Assembly (NCBI RefSeq): GCF_036370855.1
Contig: NC_088106.1
Coordinates: forward strand, 31,138,501-31,202,500
Source of the DNA: Dromaius novaehollandiae
Lineage: Eukaryota; Chordata; Aves; Casuariiformes; Dromaiidae
Length of the DNA stretch: 64,000 bases
Reading direction: 5' to 3'
Both the position numbers and the translations under genes were made by a program. Shown piece after piece: positions 23,121 through 36,383 of the stretch. Each line of letters opens with the position of its first letter. Position 1 is the stretch's first letter. The notes beneath the pieces were generated by a model. That model did not search any database, had not been told where the DNA came from, and saw only the letters and a program-made list of their open reading frames with translations.

Positions 23121-26100
23121 TTGTGTACAATGCACTCGTTGTTTTTGAAATGTTGTTGTTATTATTAAATCTTAACACAAGAGACTTCCTTGTGCTTCCG
23201 TCTGTTATTTATGTGGGAAGTTTTGGCAGCAAGTGTTTGCAACAGACTGAAGCATTTCTAGCTGGAGCCACTTGCTGACTTGCATTCATTCTGTGATACC
23301 TCTCCAGGTCAGTAACATCCTTGCAGACAGTGCTTTCCCTGATCCAACGTTCAGATCCAGGTTCAGAGGTGATCTGTAAAAATACGAAAAGACAGTGACA
23401 GTGTTGACATGGGGAAGAATCTTATAAAAGTGCTCACCCGGCTTAGTAAATCTGAGTCAACGCTAAGCATTTGCTTGCAAAACTCTGGCAGGGGGGAGTT
23501 AGACTTTCTATGGCAGTTCTTATCTGTGGGGAAACAGAGCTACAAGCTCATTATAGAGAGGGCTGAAAAAAATAGTTTGAGGTATGAAAGCTGTGTGGAT
23601 ATATACATGCCTGGATGCACTGCCAGCCTTGAGAAAGCCACCAGCGATATGAATTCCATAGTTAAATGCAGAGCTGTAGCTTGAGGTAAGAATTGGAGAA
23701 GGAATTAAAAAAGCAAAATTAAAAAGGGATTCAGGTTGAGGAGGTGAGAAATCTAGTCCATTCTTGCATGTTTCTTAGTGGTGGTTATGACTCCATTTGC
23801 CTCTTGATTTCCCAGCAATTGTCAGAGCAAAGTACAGCAGATAGCAAGGCAGGTATCTCCTGTTTGCTGGGCTGCAGTCAGGGCCATTTCCAGATCTGTT
23901 CCAGAACATAAGGCTGCTGGATGGGGCCTGCAATCGGCAGTTTCAAAGCAGCTCTTCGATGGTCATGTTGAATGACACCACTGCCTGAAGTGAAGCTGAA
24001 AGGTTCAGTAGACGTTGTTGTGTTCTGATTTGTTGAAAATGAGTGGACCTCCTATAGAGGGAGACAGTGATTTTAGTATCTCTTCAAATGTGGCCTTCAT
24101 CTTATGAATGCTGCCAACATCCCTTCATGGAAAGCCTTTGTAAAGGCTGCCTGTGTGGAGTGCCATGCAGTTAGATTGCAATTTTGAAAGCCTTAGAGTC
24201 TGGAGAGGAATAAGGTGTAGTGCTCTGTGAAGGACTGCTAATTTTAACTGGCAGAGCTCAAAAGGGCTTGCTGCTAATGTACTGATGTGGGAGGAGGCCA
24301 GAAGATCACCATGGTGGAGTAAAGGCTGCTGCTTATTACACTGTCATACAATCTGTCTTTAGTTGCTTGATCTCTGAAATGACAGTCATCATCTTCAGCA
24401 AGACGTTCAGTGCCAGCTAGAGCAGGCCTTATTTCTGATGGGAGTCCCTAAGCACTTCCGTAAATACAATCTGTTGCCTAGCGATTAGTCACCCCTCTCG
24501 CAGCAGTTGCTTGCTAGGCAGGTATCAAGATGGACTGTTTGGGGGCTGGGAGGTGTATTTGGCATCGTCTTAGCATCAATACTTGCTTATTATTAATGCT
24601 TTTCAGGAGCTCTTGAGGAGGGAGAAGTAGTATATCCTCACTTACCCCCTCAATTGATTAGTATTGTGCCATTGTGCTCTCTTCCTCTACAGTCTGACTG
24701 CAGGAGCTGGGTTTCCTGATGAGAGATGTAAAGTAGGGCCAGAGAAGTAAACACTTGGTAAGGATAGATGATGAACTGTTGCTGGATGAGTGGGCCAGAT
24801 TGGCTTGCAGCCTACTGGCCAACAAGGTAAGGGTTTGATGACAATTTGCTGCTGTCAATGTTTGTGCTCAGAAAACAAAATGAATCGTGTCTTGCCGCTA
24901 TTAAATGCGGAGATACCGTTTTGTCATTCCTCTACACCCATGTTTGATCTAGGCAATTGACCTTTGTATCGCCAGCATCTGAAAAACCTGCCTGGAAGTG
25001 GTTACCATCTGCTGACGTGTGTCTGTCTGGCAGTTATCTCTCATCAGTCCTGTGGAACAGCTACTGCCTGGGCCAGGTTGGTGTGGATGTTTTAATGTGT
25101 GCTAGCTGAATCGAGGCAAAGGCTGGGAGAAAAACTAAGTAAGTGGCAATAACTTGCTCTGCAGCAGGCTTGGGATAGATTTCTGCACAAGTGTATTTTT
25201 AACAGTGTTTCTAACCAGTGAACCTGTGAGGTATCTGGGAAATATTTCACGTGTGGTCCATAGCACTTGAAAAGGAACATAGCAAGGAAACATATATTCT
25301 ATGTGTGAAAGCTGCTATGGTTGAAAGGACATACGGGCTTATTTGTTTTGCAAGTTCTCCAGCAAAAGTGCATATTTTAGCTCTTTTTAAGGGAATGGTT
25401 CCCTTCTCTTAGGAACTGGACCAAAACCAGCAGTGATGGGTTATTAGTTGGTTAGTGTGAGGTGGGCTGGTTACTGCACATCAGTCTCAAAGGTCTCGTT
25501 GGGCAGTGGCTCACCAGAGCTGTAAGCCTTGTCCTCCTGCCTTGTCTAAAGGTGGAGTGTGAGAAAGAATACGTGAGAAGGAATGAAAGGTGTACTTGAA
25601 AACTTGCTTTTGGTGGTGATTTGATTTATTCTAACCTGAACTGGATTTGAATCTTTGAAAGAGATGGGTGAGTCCCTTCCTCTTCCCTATGAGACCAATA
25701 GTATTAAACAGAAGTTTGTAGCCGTCTACACAAAGGGACCACCAAGGCGTGATGGAGAATGTCCATCATACTGTCACGTAGTTTGTTCAGGCATGCAACT
25801 ATGCTTAAAAGTGCCTCTTTTTGTTGTAACTATGTGGAAGATGGGGGTGACTTCACATCTTTACAGACTGCATTTGCTTCTGGAAACGTGTCTTGCGGAG
25901 TCTGCCAATTAATCTTTTTCTGATAAACTTAAAACACCACGAAGGGACACTGAGATTCAGCAGACCTACTGTCCCATGCTTTTGCTCTGAGAACTTCAGC
26001 TCTGTTGTCTTGGCTCTTTTTCTAGTCCTAGATCAAGACTGCAAGGTAATCAAGGACAAGGGAGCATGTACCCAGGCCACTTAAGAGTTATGATGAAAGT

Positions 26101-26359
26101 TAAGGCTCTGTTAAACCACTCTAGCTTGCTTGCCTGTCAGTCAGCCTTTTTCTAAACTTCAAGAAACTGCTGAAGCATCGCCATTTCAGTGCAAGAATTT
26201 GGTGCAAGTTCTGCAGAGGCAACTCCTTGTGTCTTCTGGCCGGGTAGAGACATGAAGGAGGCACCTGTGAAAGCTTTTGGAGTCCTCTCTTCTGGAGACC
26301 AGTTTTGGAAACTCCTGCTGGAGTTTCTGTTCACGTGCTGCTTGGTTGGTTTTGGTGTC

Positions 26360-26565
26360 TCTTAATTCGCTCGACCTCACGGTGTGGCTCCGTCTGCAAT
26401 TGTGATGCCACGGAAGCCCCCGTCAGAATTCACCACTTGTGCGGCCAGAGGGGTAGGGTGACGCTGGGCCTGCCGGGGTGGGAGGCTGTGCTCGGCCGTG
26501 ACGCTGCCCTGGGATTCGGGAGCGCCGCGTCTGCGGTCTGGCTGTGGGTGAATCGCTAAGGATGC
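26360..26565. promoter_or_regulatory. Small CpG-rich patch in the intergenic region
   Basis: About 200 bases with clearly more CpG than the surroundings (for example GGGAGCGCCGCGTCTGCGG). It lies 3.3 kb past PPP1R7 and 5.6 kb before ANO7. It could be a distal promoter, an enhancer or a base-composition island. No TSS motif decides this. Confidence 0.3.
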
Positions 26566-29500
26566 AGGTTCACGTTATCCACCTTTGTGGATGCTCAGCC
26601 TGGGCTCCCTTTGTGCTTGGTGGTGGGCTGGGGTAATTCATCTTGTCCTGAAGTAGATGCGTCTGGTTGGTTGGATGAATTGCTTTCCACACCCCACCGC
26701 TATAGGGACTAATCGCTGTTGATTGCAAAAGTAGACTAAGCTCGTGTGTAGACCCCTGTGTTTTGGTGCCTACAGGACAGAGTCCCGAGTTGTAAAATAG
26801 CAAAGGCAGCTCCTTCCAACCATCACCTCCTCAGCCAGACCCTAGGGCTATCGTCCTGCTGATTGTCAGGCGTGCACTTGTTTCACTAACAGGAGCTGGG
26901 GTGATGTTTCTACCTCTTGCTTATGCAGGGCCTTCATCGGGGAGCTGACCTGGGAAAAAGCCACTGCTGCCTGATGAGAGGGGGAGCCGAGTGCTGTGCT
27001 GCTTTACTGGGTTGCCGGGTGTGCATCTGACGTGCGGGTCCTTTGGCAAAGCCACATCTCAGCTGGTTAGTAGCTGCTACCACCGCACACCTGAGATGCT
27101 CTGTGGGCTGCTGGCTTGCAGCATATAGCTTAGCAGACAACACTTTCCAACAAATAGCTGTGAGGCAAAACTGTGCTGAGCTTTTCCTCTCCTCTCCCTA
27201 AAGTTGAAACAATAGCATTAACTCTTCTCTTGCACGTGGTAGATAAACACAGTGCTTAAAGTTTCACTAACACTTCAAAATCATTGTGCCTTGGCAAGGT
27301 GAAAGAATTGAACCCGCTGGAGCACAAGAAATGTGCCATTTCTCGTTTCTTTTCTGCAAAAGGTTGGCTCTTTGTGTGTGTGTCCCTGTGAGGTCTACTG
27401 AAATGCAGCAGCCCTGTTTGCTCAGGGACATGCAAGTTCCCACCTCCATCTCAAACAAAGGCAGGGCCTGCTAAAGGCTGCTCATAGGAAGGTGCTGGAA
27501 ACCTGCTTCCCTTCTTCCCCCCACCCCACGAGCTTTATCCCTCTTACACATACAGCCTGGCATTTCCCAAGACGGGAAACAGCCGTAAACCACGAGCTTA
27601 AAGCAATAACATAATGCTTTCCTGTCTCTAGAAACTCAAGGGGAAGCAGGAGGCAAAGAGCCAGACCCAGGGCAGTGGCGCGGAAGGACCCCTTTGCGTT
27701 TTGCCTTGCCGGCATTTTGTTCCCGCGTCTGGGAAGAACCTCTGGAGTCCAACCACAGGGCAGCCGTGCGGCGCGGGTGCAGTGATCCCTGATATCAGGT
27801 ATGGTAGAAAAACTGTGGTTTCTGATCCTGCTGCCTGCCTCTTGGCAGAGTGCTGGGGCAGGGATCTAGCTCTGGTTGAGCAAGGGTTATCAGATGTAAT
27901 GGAGGTCGTCACAGGAGCGTGTGTTGCACCAGGTGCTGTAAGCTCCTGAGTGTTAAGCCAGCTTTTCGGTGGTTCGCCTTGCAGCTACTTCCCCACCACT
28001 CTCTTTCTCACCAGCTCCAAAGCAGGGCCAATAAGTGCCTGTGTAATGGACTGTCATGGGGATCGGCTGAAGTTTTTATCACTGTCTCCTTGCAACAAGG
28101 AGCTGTTACTGCTTGGGAAGGGGCTCTGATGCAAGACACTCCAGAAAGTTATTTCTGGAGTCACTGGCTTTGCAAAGATGTGTGCCCATGTGCTCCAGAT
28201 GTCAAATCGGCTTCTGGGCGTGGTGGAGGCTTCTCAGAGGGTGTATCAGCCCTGAACTTTTCAGGACATTCAGATGCCCAAGAATTTGGCTCAAGGTGTG
28301 GAAATTTAGTCTGGATTATCCAAAGGTGGTTAGGGGATTTGGATGCTTGAAAGCGAAGTGAAAGTTGGCACCTGCACCCTCTGCCTGGCTTTGCAAGACT
28401 CTGCCCTGATTTCTGAGCGCATTTGCATTTTTCCAGTTCGTGTGTGTGTTTGGAGCTTGTTGAGGCTCCAAGAGCTTCACTAGGTTTTTTTCCACTGCCC
28501 TTTTGAAATGTTTTTCACAACAAGGAAGCTCTCTGGTTGGAGGACAGAGTTTATGTGGGGAAAAGGCTGGGGCTGGCAGTGAGGCTTTGGATGGTGACTG
28601 CCCCACTGCTTGTCTCGTGTGCCGCTGCCAACCTAGAGCACAACAGGAATAAGGAGAGAAATCATTCCCCAGACTCTCCCGCTGTTTCCCTGGAGTGTGT
28701 GTTTTGTTATGGGCTGCACTGGCAGGCGACTTTTACTGTCTGTCTTGCTTCTCCTTAAGGGCACAGCCCGTAAATCTCCCTGAGTGCTGGCAGCAGCAGC
28801 AGATGTGACATAGCTGAAGTCAGCTTTGATGTCAGGTAATACACCTTGGTTTTAAGATGTAGGATATTTTGCAAACCGCAGACCTGCTATTCTCCGGGAT
28901 TTCCAGAGCCCCCTGTTTTTCTTAATATGGGTGCCCCAGCCAAAGCTTAGCTCTTCTCATCCTGAGAAATATTGTGGGCCTGCTGCAGGGGAACGCAGGA
29001 AAATGTTACAGCTCCTGGCGTTACTGCAGTTTATCCTTGACACTCTCTCACCTGGGATGATAAGGGCCTTAAAGCAAGAGAGAGCTTCACGCCTTCGCCG
29101 GAGACCATAGCACCTGGAACAAACGGTCCCTCACATTTGAAACAGTTGTGCTGTTTCTATTCTGATGCTTTACACAGTGGCCGTCACCGTTTTGTGCCTC
29201 GGTGCGCAAAACTGTGTGTGCTCTTGCCATGATTAACGTTGTGTTAGCTGTGCTCCAGAAGCATGTTCTTCTTGTAGTAAGGGCCTCTTGTTGGCCGTAT
29301 CCTGCAATTCATCGGTTGCACGATGGATTTTCACAGCATGGTCACAGGGCCAAGTTCTGAGAAGTGACTTGGGATTTTTGATGGGCCCAGCTGGAGACAT
29401 TTGGCACGGGCCTGATAGGTGCTGAGTGCTGATGTTCAGAAACTCAGGCTCTTCATGGCAACTTTATGGCTCTTTATGGTCTAGGGCAGGAAAGGAGCAC

Positions 29501-29924
29501 ATTTTATCTCCATACTAACCAGTCCTCAGTGTAGGAGTAAGACGCACATCCTGTTTCCGTGACTACTTTGCTTTTGAGGAACTGTGTGGTGTTTGTTTTA
29601 ATGTTTTTAGATGAATTTAGCAGGTTTCTTCCTCGTGCTGTTTGACACCCAGAAAAAGAAGCTCTTGTGTCGGAAAAGCTATGTTGCTACTGGTTGCCAA
29701 TGGCTTTCGCAAAGGTGTGTTTTGACTATGTTGCTCTTGGACCAGGATTCTTGGTGCATTGAGATGCCAAGTGCTCATACAACTGTGCTGCTTAGTAGGG
29801 CACTTCTGGTACAAACTATGTGCAACTCTACTACATGAAGGGGCTTAGTTATAATCTGAAACGAACCAAATTCAAACCAGTAACGTTGCCATGATTAGAT
29901 ACATATTGGGGGGAAAAAAGTCAA

Positions 29925-30125
29925 GTATTATATATACATAAAATATATTATAAAATATATTATATAATATATATAAAATATGTATAATGTGTATGTGTTT
30001 GTATTATATATAATGCTTGTATATTATGCTTATAGTGCTTATATATTTATATATAATATATTTTATATATTATATATATCTATAAAATATATATAATATT
30101 AATAATATATATTATATATATTTTT
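29925..30125. repeat. AT-rich microsatellite
   Basis: About 200 bases made almost wholly of TATA/ATAT and TATAAAATA units with a few interruptions. It is an imperfect (TA)n simple repeat able to form hairpins, and is probably polymorphic in length. Confidence 0.9.
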
Positions 30126-31985
30126 TGAACACCACTGTGGTTCAAAGTGAACTATCAGTGACTCTAGAATAAGCAAGAGGCACAGGACTGTAGCAGGTGC
30201 CCCTGAGACAGACCTTGGAGGAGCAGGAACAACCTGGCACCCAGAGGCTCCGGAAAACAAATACACCAATGGCCAATTACTGATACAGAACTGTGCAAGA
30301 AGCTAGCCATAAATTAGCCATATTAACTGTAACTAATAGTGTAGGTTGTTCTTGATGCAGCCATGCAAACTCTTGTGCTGGAAAAAAAAAGCAGCAGCTG
30401 AAGGTAAAGGGAGGGTGTAACTGCAGCTTTCAGATGCACATCAGCTTCTGCTGACTTAGAGCTTGCATGAAGTCATTTTATTTGGGAAAGTAAAGCTGTC
30501 CAGTGCATCTTCTTTTATATCACCTGTTTTAAAAGTACCAGTAAAGGGCCATCCATGTCTTTTCTGATAAGCAATCTGACCTCGTTACAAAGGCAAACTC
30601 AATTTCCTAACTCTTTAGCAATGAACTCCAAGCCAAAGTATAAAACACCGTGGTGGGCATGTCATATGATAGTGGTAAAGAACTGAGCATTTTGTTCAAA
30701 CACAGAATCTGAAATTTAGTTGAAGTAAGGGAAATGGGTTTCCCAGGGTAAGTCTCTTTTTCTCCGTAACTGAATCTTTTCCAGCCTGCTTGCCTGTTTT
30801 CTGATAAAGCCATAAAGAAATGGGGACATGTTCAATCCACTGTATTACTGATAGAGCTGATTTCTCTGGCTGACATCCAGTTCTGGCTGCTGGCAGTACT
30901 GTTTGCAGAGTCTCCCCAGCGTCTTTGGAGGGTAACTACCAAGTTAACTGAAACACAAATATCTTAATAGAAGAGAACAAAACTGACCCAGCAGATCTCG
31001 CCAGTGATCAACAACTGTCCTCACAATAGTAAAATACATTAATAAAGAACATATGGAGGTCTCCAGGCTCCATTTTTAGGTAGAGTATACACTAGGAGAG
31101 AATAATTCTTTCCATTTAGCGCGTGTACCATGTTCTCTCTGCCTGGTTTTCGTTAATGCTAGTTCAGTCAACAGCCCCTGTGATTTACTGTTGCTGCCAG
31201 CTGGAGTGAGTTAACAAGGCTGATCTTCCCCTTCCCTGTGTGTACTGTGACTACTGTGGCATCGTTCTGGTCTGTCCGTCTCTGCAGAAGGCATCTTTTT
31301 TGCTTGTTATTTAAATCCCATGTGTCTGGGATGGTGAAAGGCATTGCGCGAGGTTATTGTATTCTTGTGTCTGCCACATGTTAAGGATTTGAAGTGCTTG
31401 GGCAATGACTGGACCATGCTTTGGGCCTCTGTCCAGGGAACAGGCTGTGGTAGAGAGGGGATCCCCAGCTTTTGCATCGCTGGGTCGTGCTTGCTGATGG
31501 ACATGCCTTTGAGCTGGGTAGTTGTGTGGGGAGAGTTATGAAAACTCCTTCCGTTTAGTTGCAATGTTGAGTGAGGAAAAAACGCAAGAGGAATGGCGTT
31601 TTCCTCACCAGGGCTTTGTTGGCTAAGCCCTACTTTGCCTCGCCTGTGGTGGAGACACAGGCACTTGGACGTGGTCTGGGTAGCGATGTGAAGAAAGGAC
31701 ATTGTGTTTGGCCTAGATGAGACTGCAAATCATTGATTTCTTTTTGTTTTCCACCTGGAAACTTTCTTAATGATAAGCAAAGTAGGATCCTGCGTTTCCA
31801 GGGTCTCACGGCACAGGGGCAGAAGTTTCTGGCTGTGGGGCCGGTGGAGAAAGGAGCAAGACTTACTGCATCTCCAGCATCAGGCCTCTGATATTGTAAG
31901 GCTGTTTGGTACTTCTTACAGCGGGGTAGCTGTGGCTCATCTGTGCCATGCTGACATGCTTTTACTGTGTTGCTTTGCCTCTCAG

Positions 31986-32018
31986 CAACAGGAGGGACTG
32001 CTGGCGTGAAGGATTGCC
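31986..32018 (+). promoter_or_regulatory. ANO7: ANO7 5' UTR end and start-codon context
   Basis: The exon begins at 31986 after the acceptor TTTGCCTCTCAG, so at least one non-coding exon lies upstream. An in-frame TGA at 32007-32009, four codons before the ATG at 32019, excludes an N-terminal extension within this exon. Confidence 0.75.
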
Positions 32019-35000
32019 ATGCAGCGGAGGAAGATCATGGATGATCTCCACAGCAGCCTGGTAGAACAGGATCAAAGTAACAGAGGAGTCTACTACGGCA
32101 GTCTGAATAAGGAGTCTGTTGAAATCTCCAAGGTAGGTGGCTGCGTCTCCTGTGGCAGCCCAGCCAGAGCCCCTTCACTGCAGCTGCCACTGGGAGCATG
32201 GTCACGGGGCTGCTCCAGTGAAGGCCCTGGGAGGGTGCGGGACCCCGGGAGATCTGGTATCTAAGGGCTGGAGCTGCCCCGCCATGTTGAGGGTCCCCAC
32301 CATACACAGCCGTTCCTACTGTGTGGCTGCAGCACGCCTTTCAAGAGAGGTCCTGGGAACCCTGAGCCATTTCTGTGGTAGGAGAGACACCAGGGCAGCT
32401 GTCGAAAGAGTCGGTTTGCCCTCTTATGCTGGGACAATCCCCTGCCCTTGCTATTTGTTGTGTACCTCTGGGTTGCTTGGCTGCTGGGCCTGGAGAGATA
32501 CCAGCAGAGCACGGGGGCTCAAATAATGCAGAAAACTCAGCTACTGCCTCCAAGTACAAGAACCTGTGTGACTGGGACATGGGAGGTACCATTCCACGTG
32601 GCCCAAATGCTGGAGGCACTGAGGAATCCCACTTCCCGAGGAGTTTCTGGCTTGAAAGTCAGGCCTTGTGTTTATGTAACTCAGTTTTGACCCCAAGTTA
32701 CTTTTCCACCTACCTGCCCCAAATCAAATTATGCCCTTTACTGATAACAATTTTCAGTATTAAAAGCATTGAACCTCAAAGTAGTATCAAAGTAGGATTT
32801 TCTGCATGGGGAGCTCACCCCTTGCCCTGTCCCAAATCCAGCACAACTTAAAGCCTTTGCTGTCCAGGAACCTTCTGCATCCATGGGTTTGTAGGAGGAG
32901 GTCTCCAGCCTTGCCAGCAGCCAGTGCTTCTGCAGGATGAACTGCTGGCTTGCCGAGCTGTGGCCTGTAGTGAGAGGGGTTGAAGGAAAGGCCCAGGCGT
33001 AGGGCAGGAGAAGCACTCTAGCCAGACTAGCTCTTTCGGGAGATCTGTACTCTTATTGCCCTGTATGCCTTATTTTTAGCTCAGCAACTCATCCCTGGAC
33101 AAGCAGAGTAATGACAATGTCTTCAGCGATGGTCACACCAGGATAGGTGAGAGAGAAAAGCTGATCTTTGAGGGACTATTTCTTTTCGTCTTGACAGGGA
33201 GGATGTGGCTGCATGGGACCTGCTGGGTTGAGAGGGATGGGAAAGGGCCTCCAATGCCCATGGTTGGAGCTGGCATTAACAAGTGCTGTTGACTGCAGTT
33301 GGTCCGTTAAGTGCATAAGACCTCCTGCAAGCCTCCAGCAGGCATTGTCCTTCTGAGGAGCTCAAGCCTTTCCCTCTGCAAGACAGTCATGGTCCTAAAT
33401 GCTTAGCAGTAGGGTCTTATACCTTCCTGCTTCCCACGCTAGAAACACCCAAGAAAGGTGGCTGGCAGCTCTTTCCAGACCAAGTGCTTTCTACTCTCTG
33501 CTTCTTGTTTTACCCACAAAACAAATGCCTGGCCCTGTGATTGCACTGATTCCTGTGCTAGTGGTGCAGGAGATGGACAAGAAGGATGGGGATGGATCTG
33601 GGAATCCTACTTGCCACCCCGCCCGCCCGCGGTGGGGGCATGAACTCCATTTTCTTGATGCAGACTATGTCCTTGTGTGGGAAACAGTTCCCCGGGAACT
33701 CATTAAGCAGAAGGACAGCAGTGAGAACAAGGGTTTACGGGAGAGATCTGCCATTATCCACAGGACCTGGCGGAAGAAGTTCTTGGACAAGCTTCTTGAT
33801 GCTGGGATCCATATGGAAAAGGTACCGGGGGATTTGACCTCAGTTTCTCTCTCGTGTGTTAACCACAGCCTTGCTTCTGGAAGTTAGGAGAAGGGGTACC
33901 AGCACTGTGTCCGTGTTCCCAGGAGGCCCCTGCTGGGAGCCCAGGCCTAGCTGGGAGCAGAGCAGGAGAGCAAGGGTGCTGAAGGCTGTGCGGGATGTGG
34001 CACAGGCTCGTGCTGTTCTCCGCGGGGGCTGGGAGGGTCAGTTCTGCCAGGACAGGCACAGGGCCGCTGGGCTGATCCAGACCGGCAGAGTTGCCTCAAG
34101 TGAATCCCATGGGGACCTGCGCCAGTGCCACCGCAGCCTCCTCTCTGCCGTGGTTGCCCCTCACAGCACACGAGCCGTGTGGAGAAGAAGGTGGTGCACT
34201 ACCTGCTGCTGAGTGCACCCTGGAGCGTGCTCTGCTACTACGCCGAGGAGCTCCAACTCCGCTTACCGCTGCAGGTGAGGTGCTGAGCCCCCATGGGGTT
34301 GGGGTGTCTGAGGCCCAGTGCTCTCTGGAGGTGCACAGTGCCTCCAGCACTCCTGGCTACCCCGGTCCTCTGGGCTACAGGCAGAGCAGCTCGTTGCTGT
34401 GTCTCTGTGAGGGGTTTACATCCTCCTCGCTTTCTAGTGGGCCCAGCGCTCCCCAGTCCCTTTCACAAGACTTGTCCTGTGCAATTCTATTGGATCCCAC
34501 CTCAGATCCCTTCTGAACTTCTTTTCCAGTACCCTGTCACCTGCCTTATTTCTGTTTCTTGTCCCCAAAGTATGGGCTTCGATGTTCATCACAGCCTCAC
34601 AATGTGTTATTCATCCTTTCTGTCCCATGCTTGGAGTCAGGTTTGCTGCTATCTTGTTACTGCTCCCTCCTCCTCCTGAGATTTCTTTGTCCCTCGTTTT
34701 CAGGCCCTGCCAAACCAGGCCTCCAACTGGTCAGACAGAGTCCTGGGGAGGCTGGGGATCTGCAACGTGATGGCTGAAGAGGTTCCCAACCTGCCACTGG
34801 ACTACTGCACCTGCCGGTTCAAGGTGAACAAGCTGCAATGGTAAGAGCCCCAGGACTGCTGGCTGTTTCTGCCACTGCTCGCTCTCTTTCAGGTTGGAAT
34901 TGGATTCCTTCCTCCCGAGCATGAACAATGAGGCCTGCAGCGATAGCTCCTCATCCCCAGCAGTCTCTTCCCAGGAGCTTGCTCACTCTTGAAAAAGCTT

Positions 35001-36383
35001 ATAACCCTTAGATCTGCTTTACCGCCCCTCCCTGCGTGCCCACGCCGTCACAACAGATGGCATGTCCATTTGGCTGTGTGGCAGCAGCTCCGTGGCAGCA
35101 GCTGCCTGCTGGCGCTGGCTGCAGATGTGATAGGGCCCTGCCAAGTAGAAGATCCCTGGTCAGAGGGGAGCACGCAATCACTGACGGGGTGAGGGGTGTG
35201 AAGCTGGTACACGTGTCTGAACAGCACTGCTGAGCAGCAGCACTAGCTAGCAGAGGAGTCATGCCTGCAGGGACCATACCTTGCCTCTCGCCCTGCCCTG
35301 CCCTGCCTGGGTGGTGGTGTGGTCATGGGAGCTGAAGGAATGAAGGAGCAGAGCAGCTCCTTGCGTCTGTGCTGTGCCTGTGGGCCTCGCTCAGTGAGTC
35401 CAACCCGAGCTTCTCCTCTGTGTGGTTTCAGGTTCCTAGAGAGTGACAAACAGGATACCTTCTTCTCCACCACCCAGCGGCAACGAATTGTGAGTATATC
35501 GTGTACCAGAGCTGTGATGGCCTCTCTCCCCTGGTCTCAGATGGTCTGAGGGGTCTGAGGGAGAAGTGCTGTGAACATATACATTGTCACCAGTAAAGGC
35601 TAGGTGTCAAAGGCAAATGCCTGTTGGCATGACATGGGTTGCTGTATGTGAAGAAGGAGGGGAAAAGGCATGAGTAGAAGCTCTCTCTGCTGTTCAGTGT
35701 TCAGGGGGAAGAACATGACAATGTTTCTGAGAGTCAGGCTTGGAGGCAGTAGCCAAAGAGCAGCTCTCCCGCAGCGCGTGGTGCAGAGCCCTCTCCCCAC
35801 CACAGGGCTGGCTGTGTGAATTTGGCTGCAGCCCTGCTCATCTTCTCTCGCTTTGCCCCCACCAGCTCTATGAGATTCTGGCAACGACACAGTACGGCTG
35901 CTCCAAGGAGAGAGAGGTTGGGGTGGACTGGTTGCTGAGTGAGAAAGTCTTCACCGCTGCGTTCCCCCTGCATGATGTAAGCCACGAGCCAGCTCCCCGG
36001 TTCTGCTGCAGCGCTGGTGAGATCAGCCTGGGGGAAGGCAGGACAGGGCTGTGGGGGGCATCTGGGCACACTTGTCGTGGCCTTGTTCAGGGCCAGTTAA
36101 AGAGAGGGGGAAAGCAGAAGCCTCTTCTCAGGTTAGCCACCCTCTGTGATGGGATTCAACACCCTGAACCAGTCCCGCCTCTGCTTCGCCTTGCTCATGT
36201 CGTAAGTCTCCCTGCAGGGTCCTTTCAAGGTCCCACCAGAGGAACCAGCTCCCAGCAGCCTCAACCAGCGCCAAATCCTCTTCCAGTACTGGGCCAACTG
36301 GAGGAAATGGTACAAGTACCAGCCGCTGGATCACATCCGCAAGTACTTTGGGGAGAAGGTTGCGTTCTACTTCGCCTGGCTGG
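32019..36383 (+). CDS. ANO7: ANO7 exons 1-8: cytosolic N-terminal domain
   Basis: Residues 1-306. Exon 1 corresponds to the human MLRRRAQEED start. Exon 3 opens with [13 protein letters not shown] and carries the conserved [12 protein letters not shown] helix. Exon 4 holds the [13 protein letters not shown] strand-helix, exon 5 [11 protein letters not shown], exon 6 [14 protein letters not shown], exon 7 [11 protein letters not shown], and exon 8 the [20 protein letters not shown] segment leading into the membrane. This is the anoctamin dimerisation domain fold. Exon 2 (67 nt) codes for a serine/asparagine-rich, poorly conserved linker. Confidence 0.93.

Larger units (their letters stand above)
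23170..31985. other. PPP1R7-ANO7 intergenic region, no supported gene
   Basis: 8.8 kb between the PPP1R7 poly(A) signals and the first ANO7 exon I can place. Open frames reach 143 codons (27919-28350), but none has domain-like composition, a matched splice pattern or a familiar sequence. Any upstream non-coding ANO7 exon and the ANO7 promoter should lie here; I could not locate them. The AT microsatellite and a GC-rich patch are listed separately. Confidence 0.7.

Noticed and set aside
27919-28350. 143-codon plus-strand open frame in the intergenic region
   Set aside because: Cysteine/tryptophan-rich composition typical of chance translation; no partner exon and no recognisable family.
30126-30400. 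Moderately complex stretch after the TA repeat, considered as an old LTR or other transposon remnant
   Set aside because: No terminal repeats, primer-binding site or familiar motif order could be seen; a library search would be needed to call anything.
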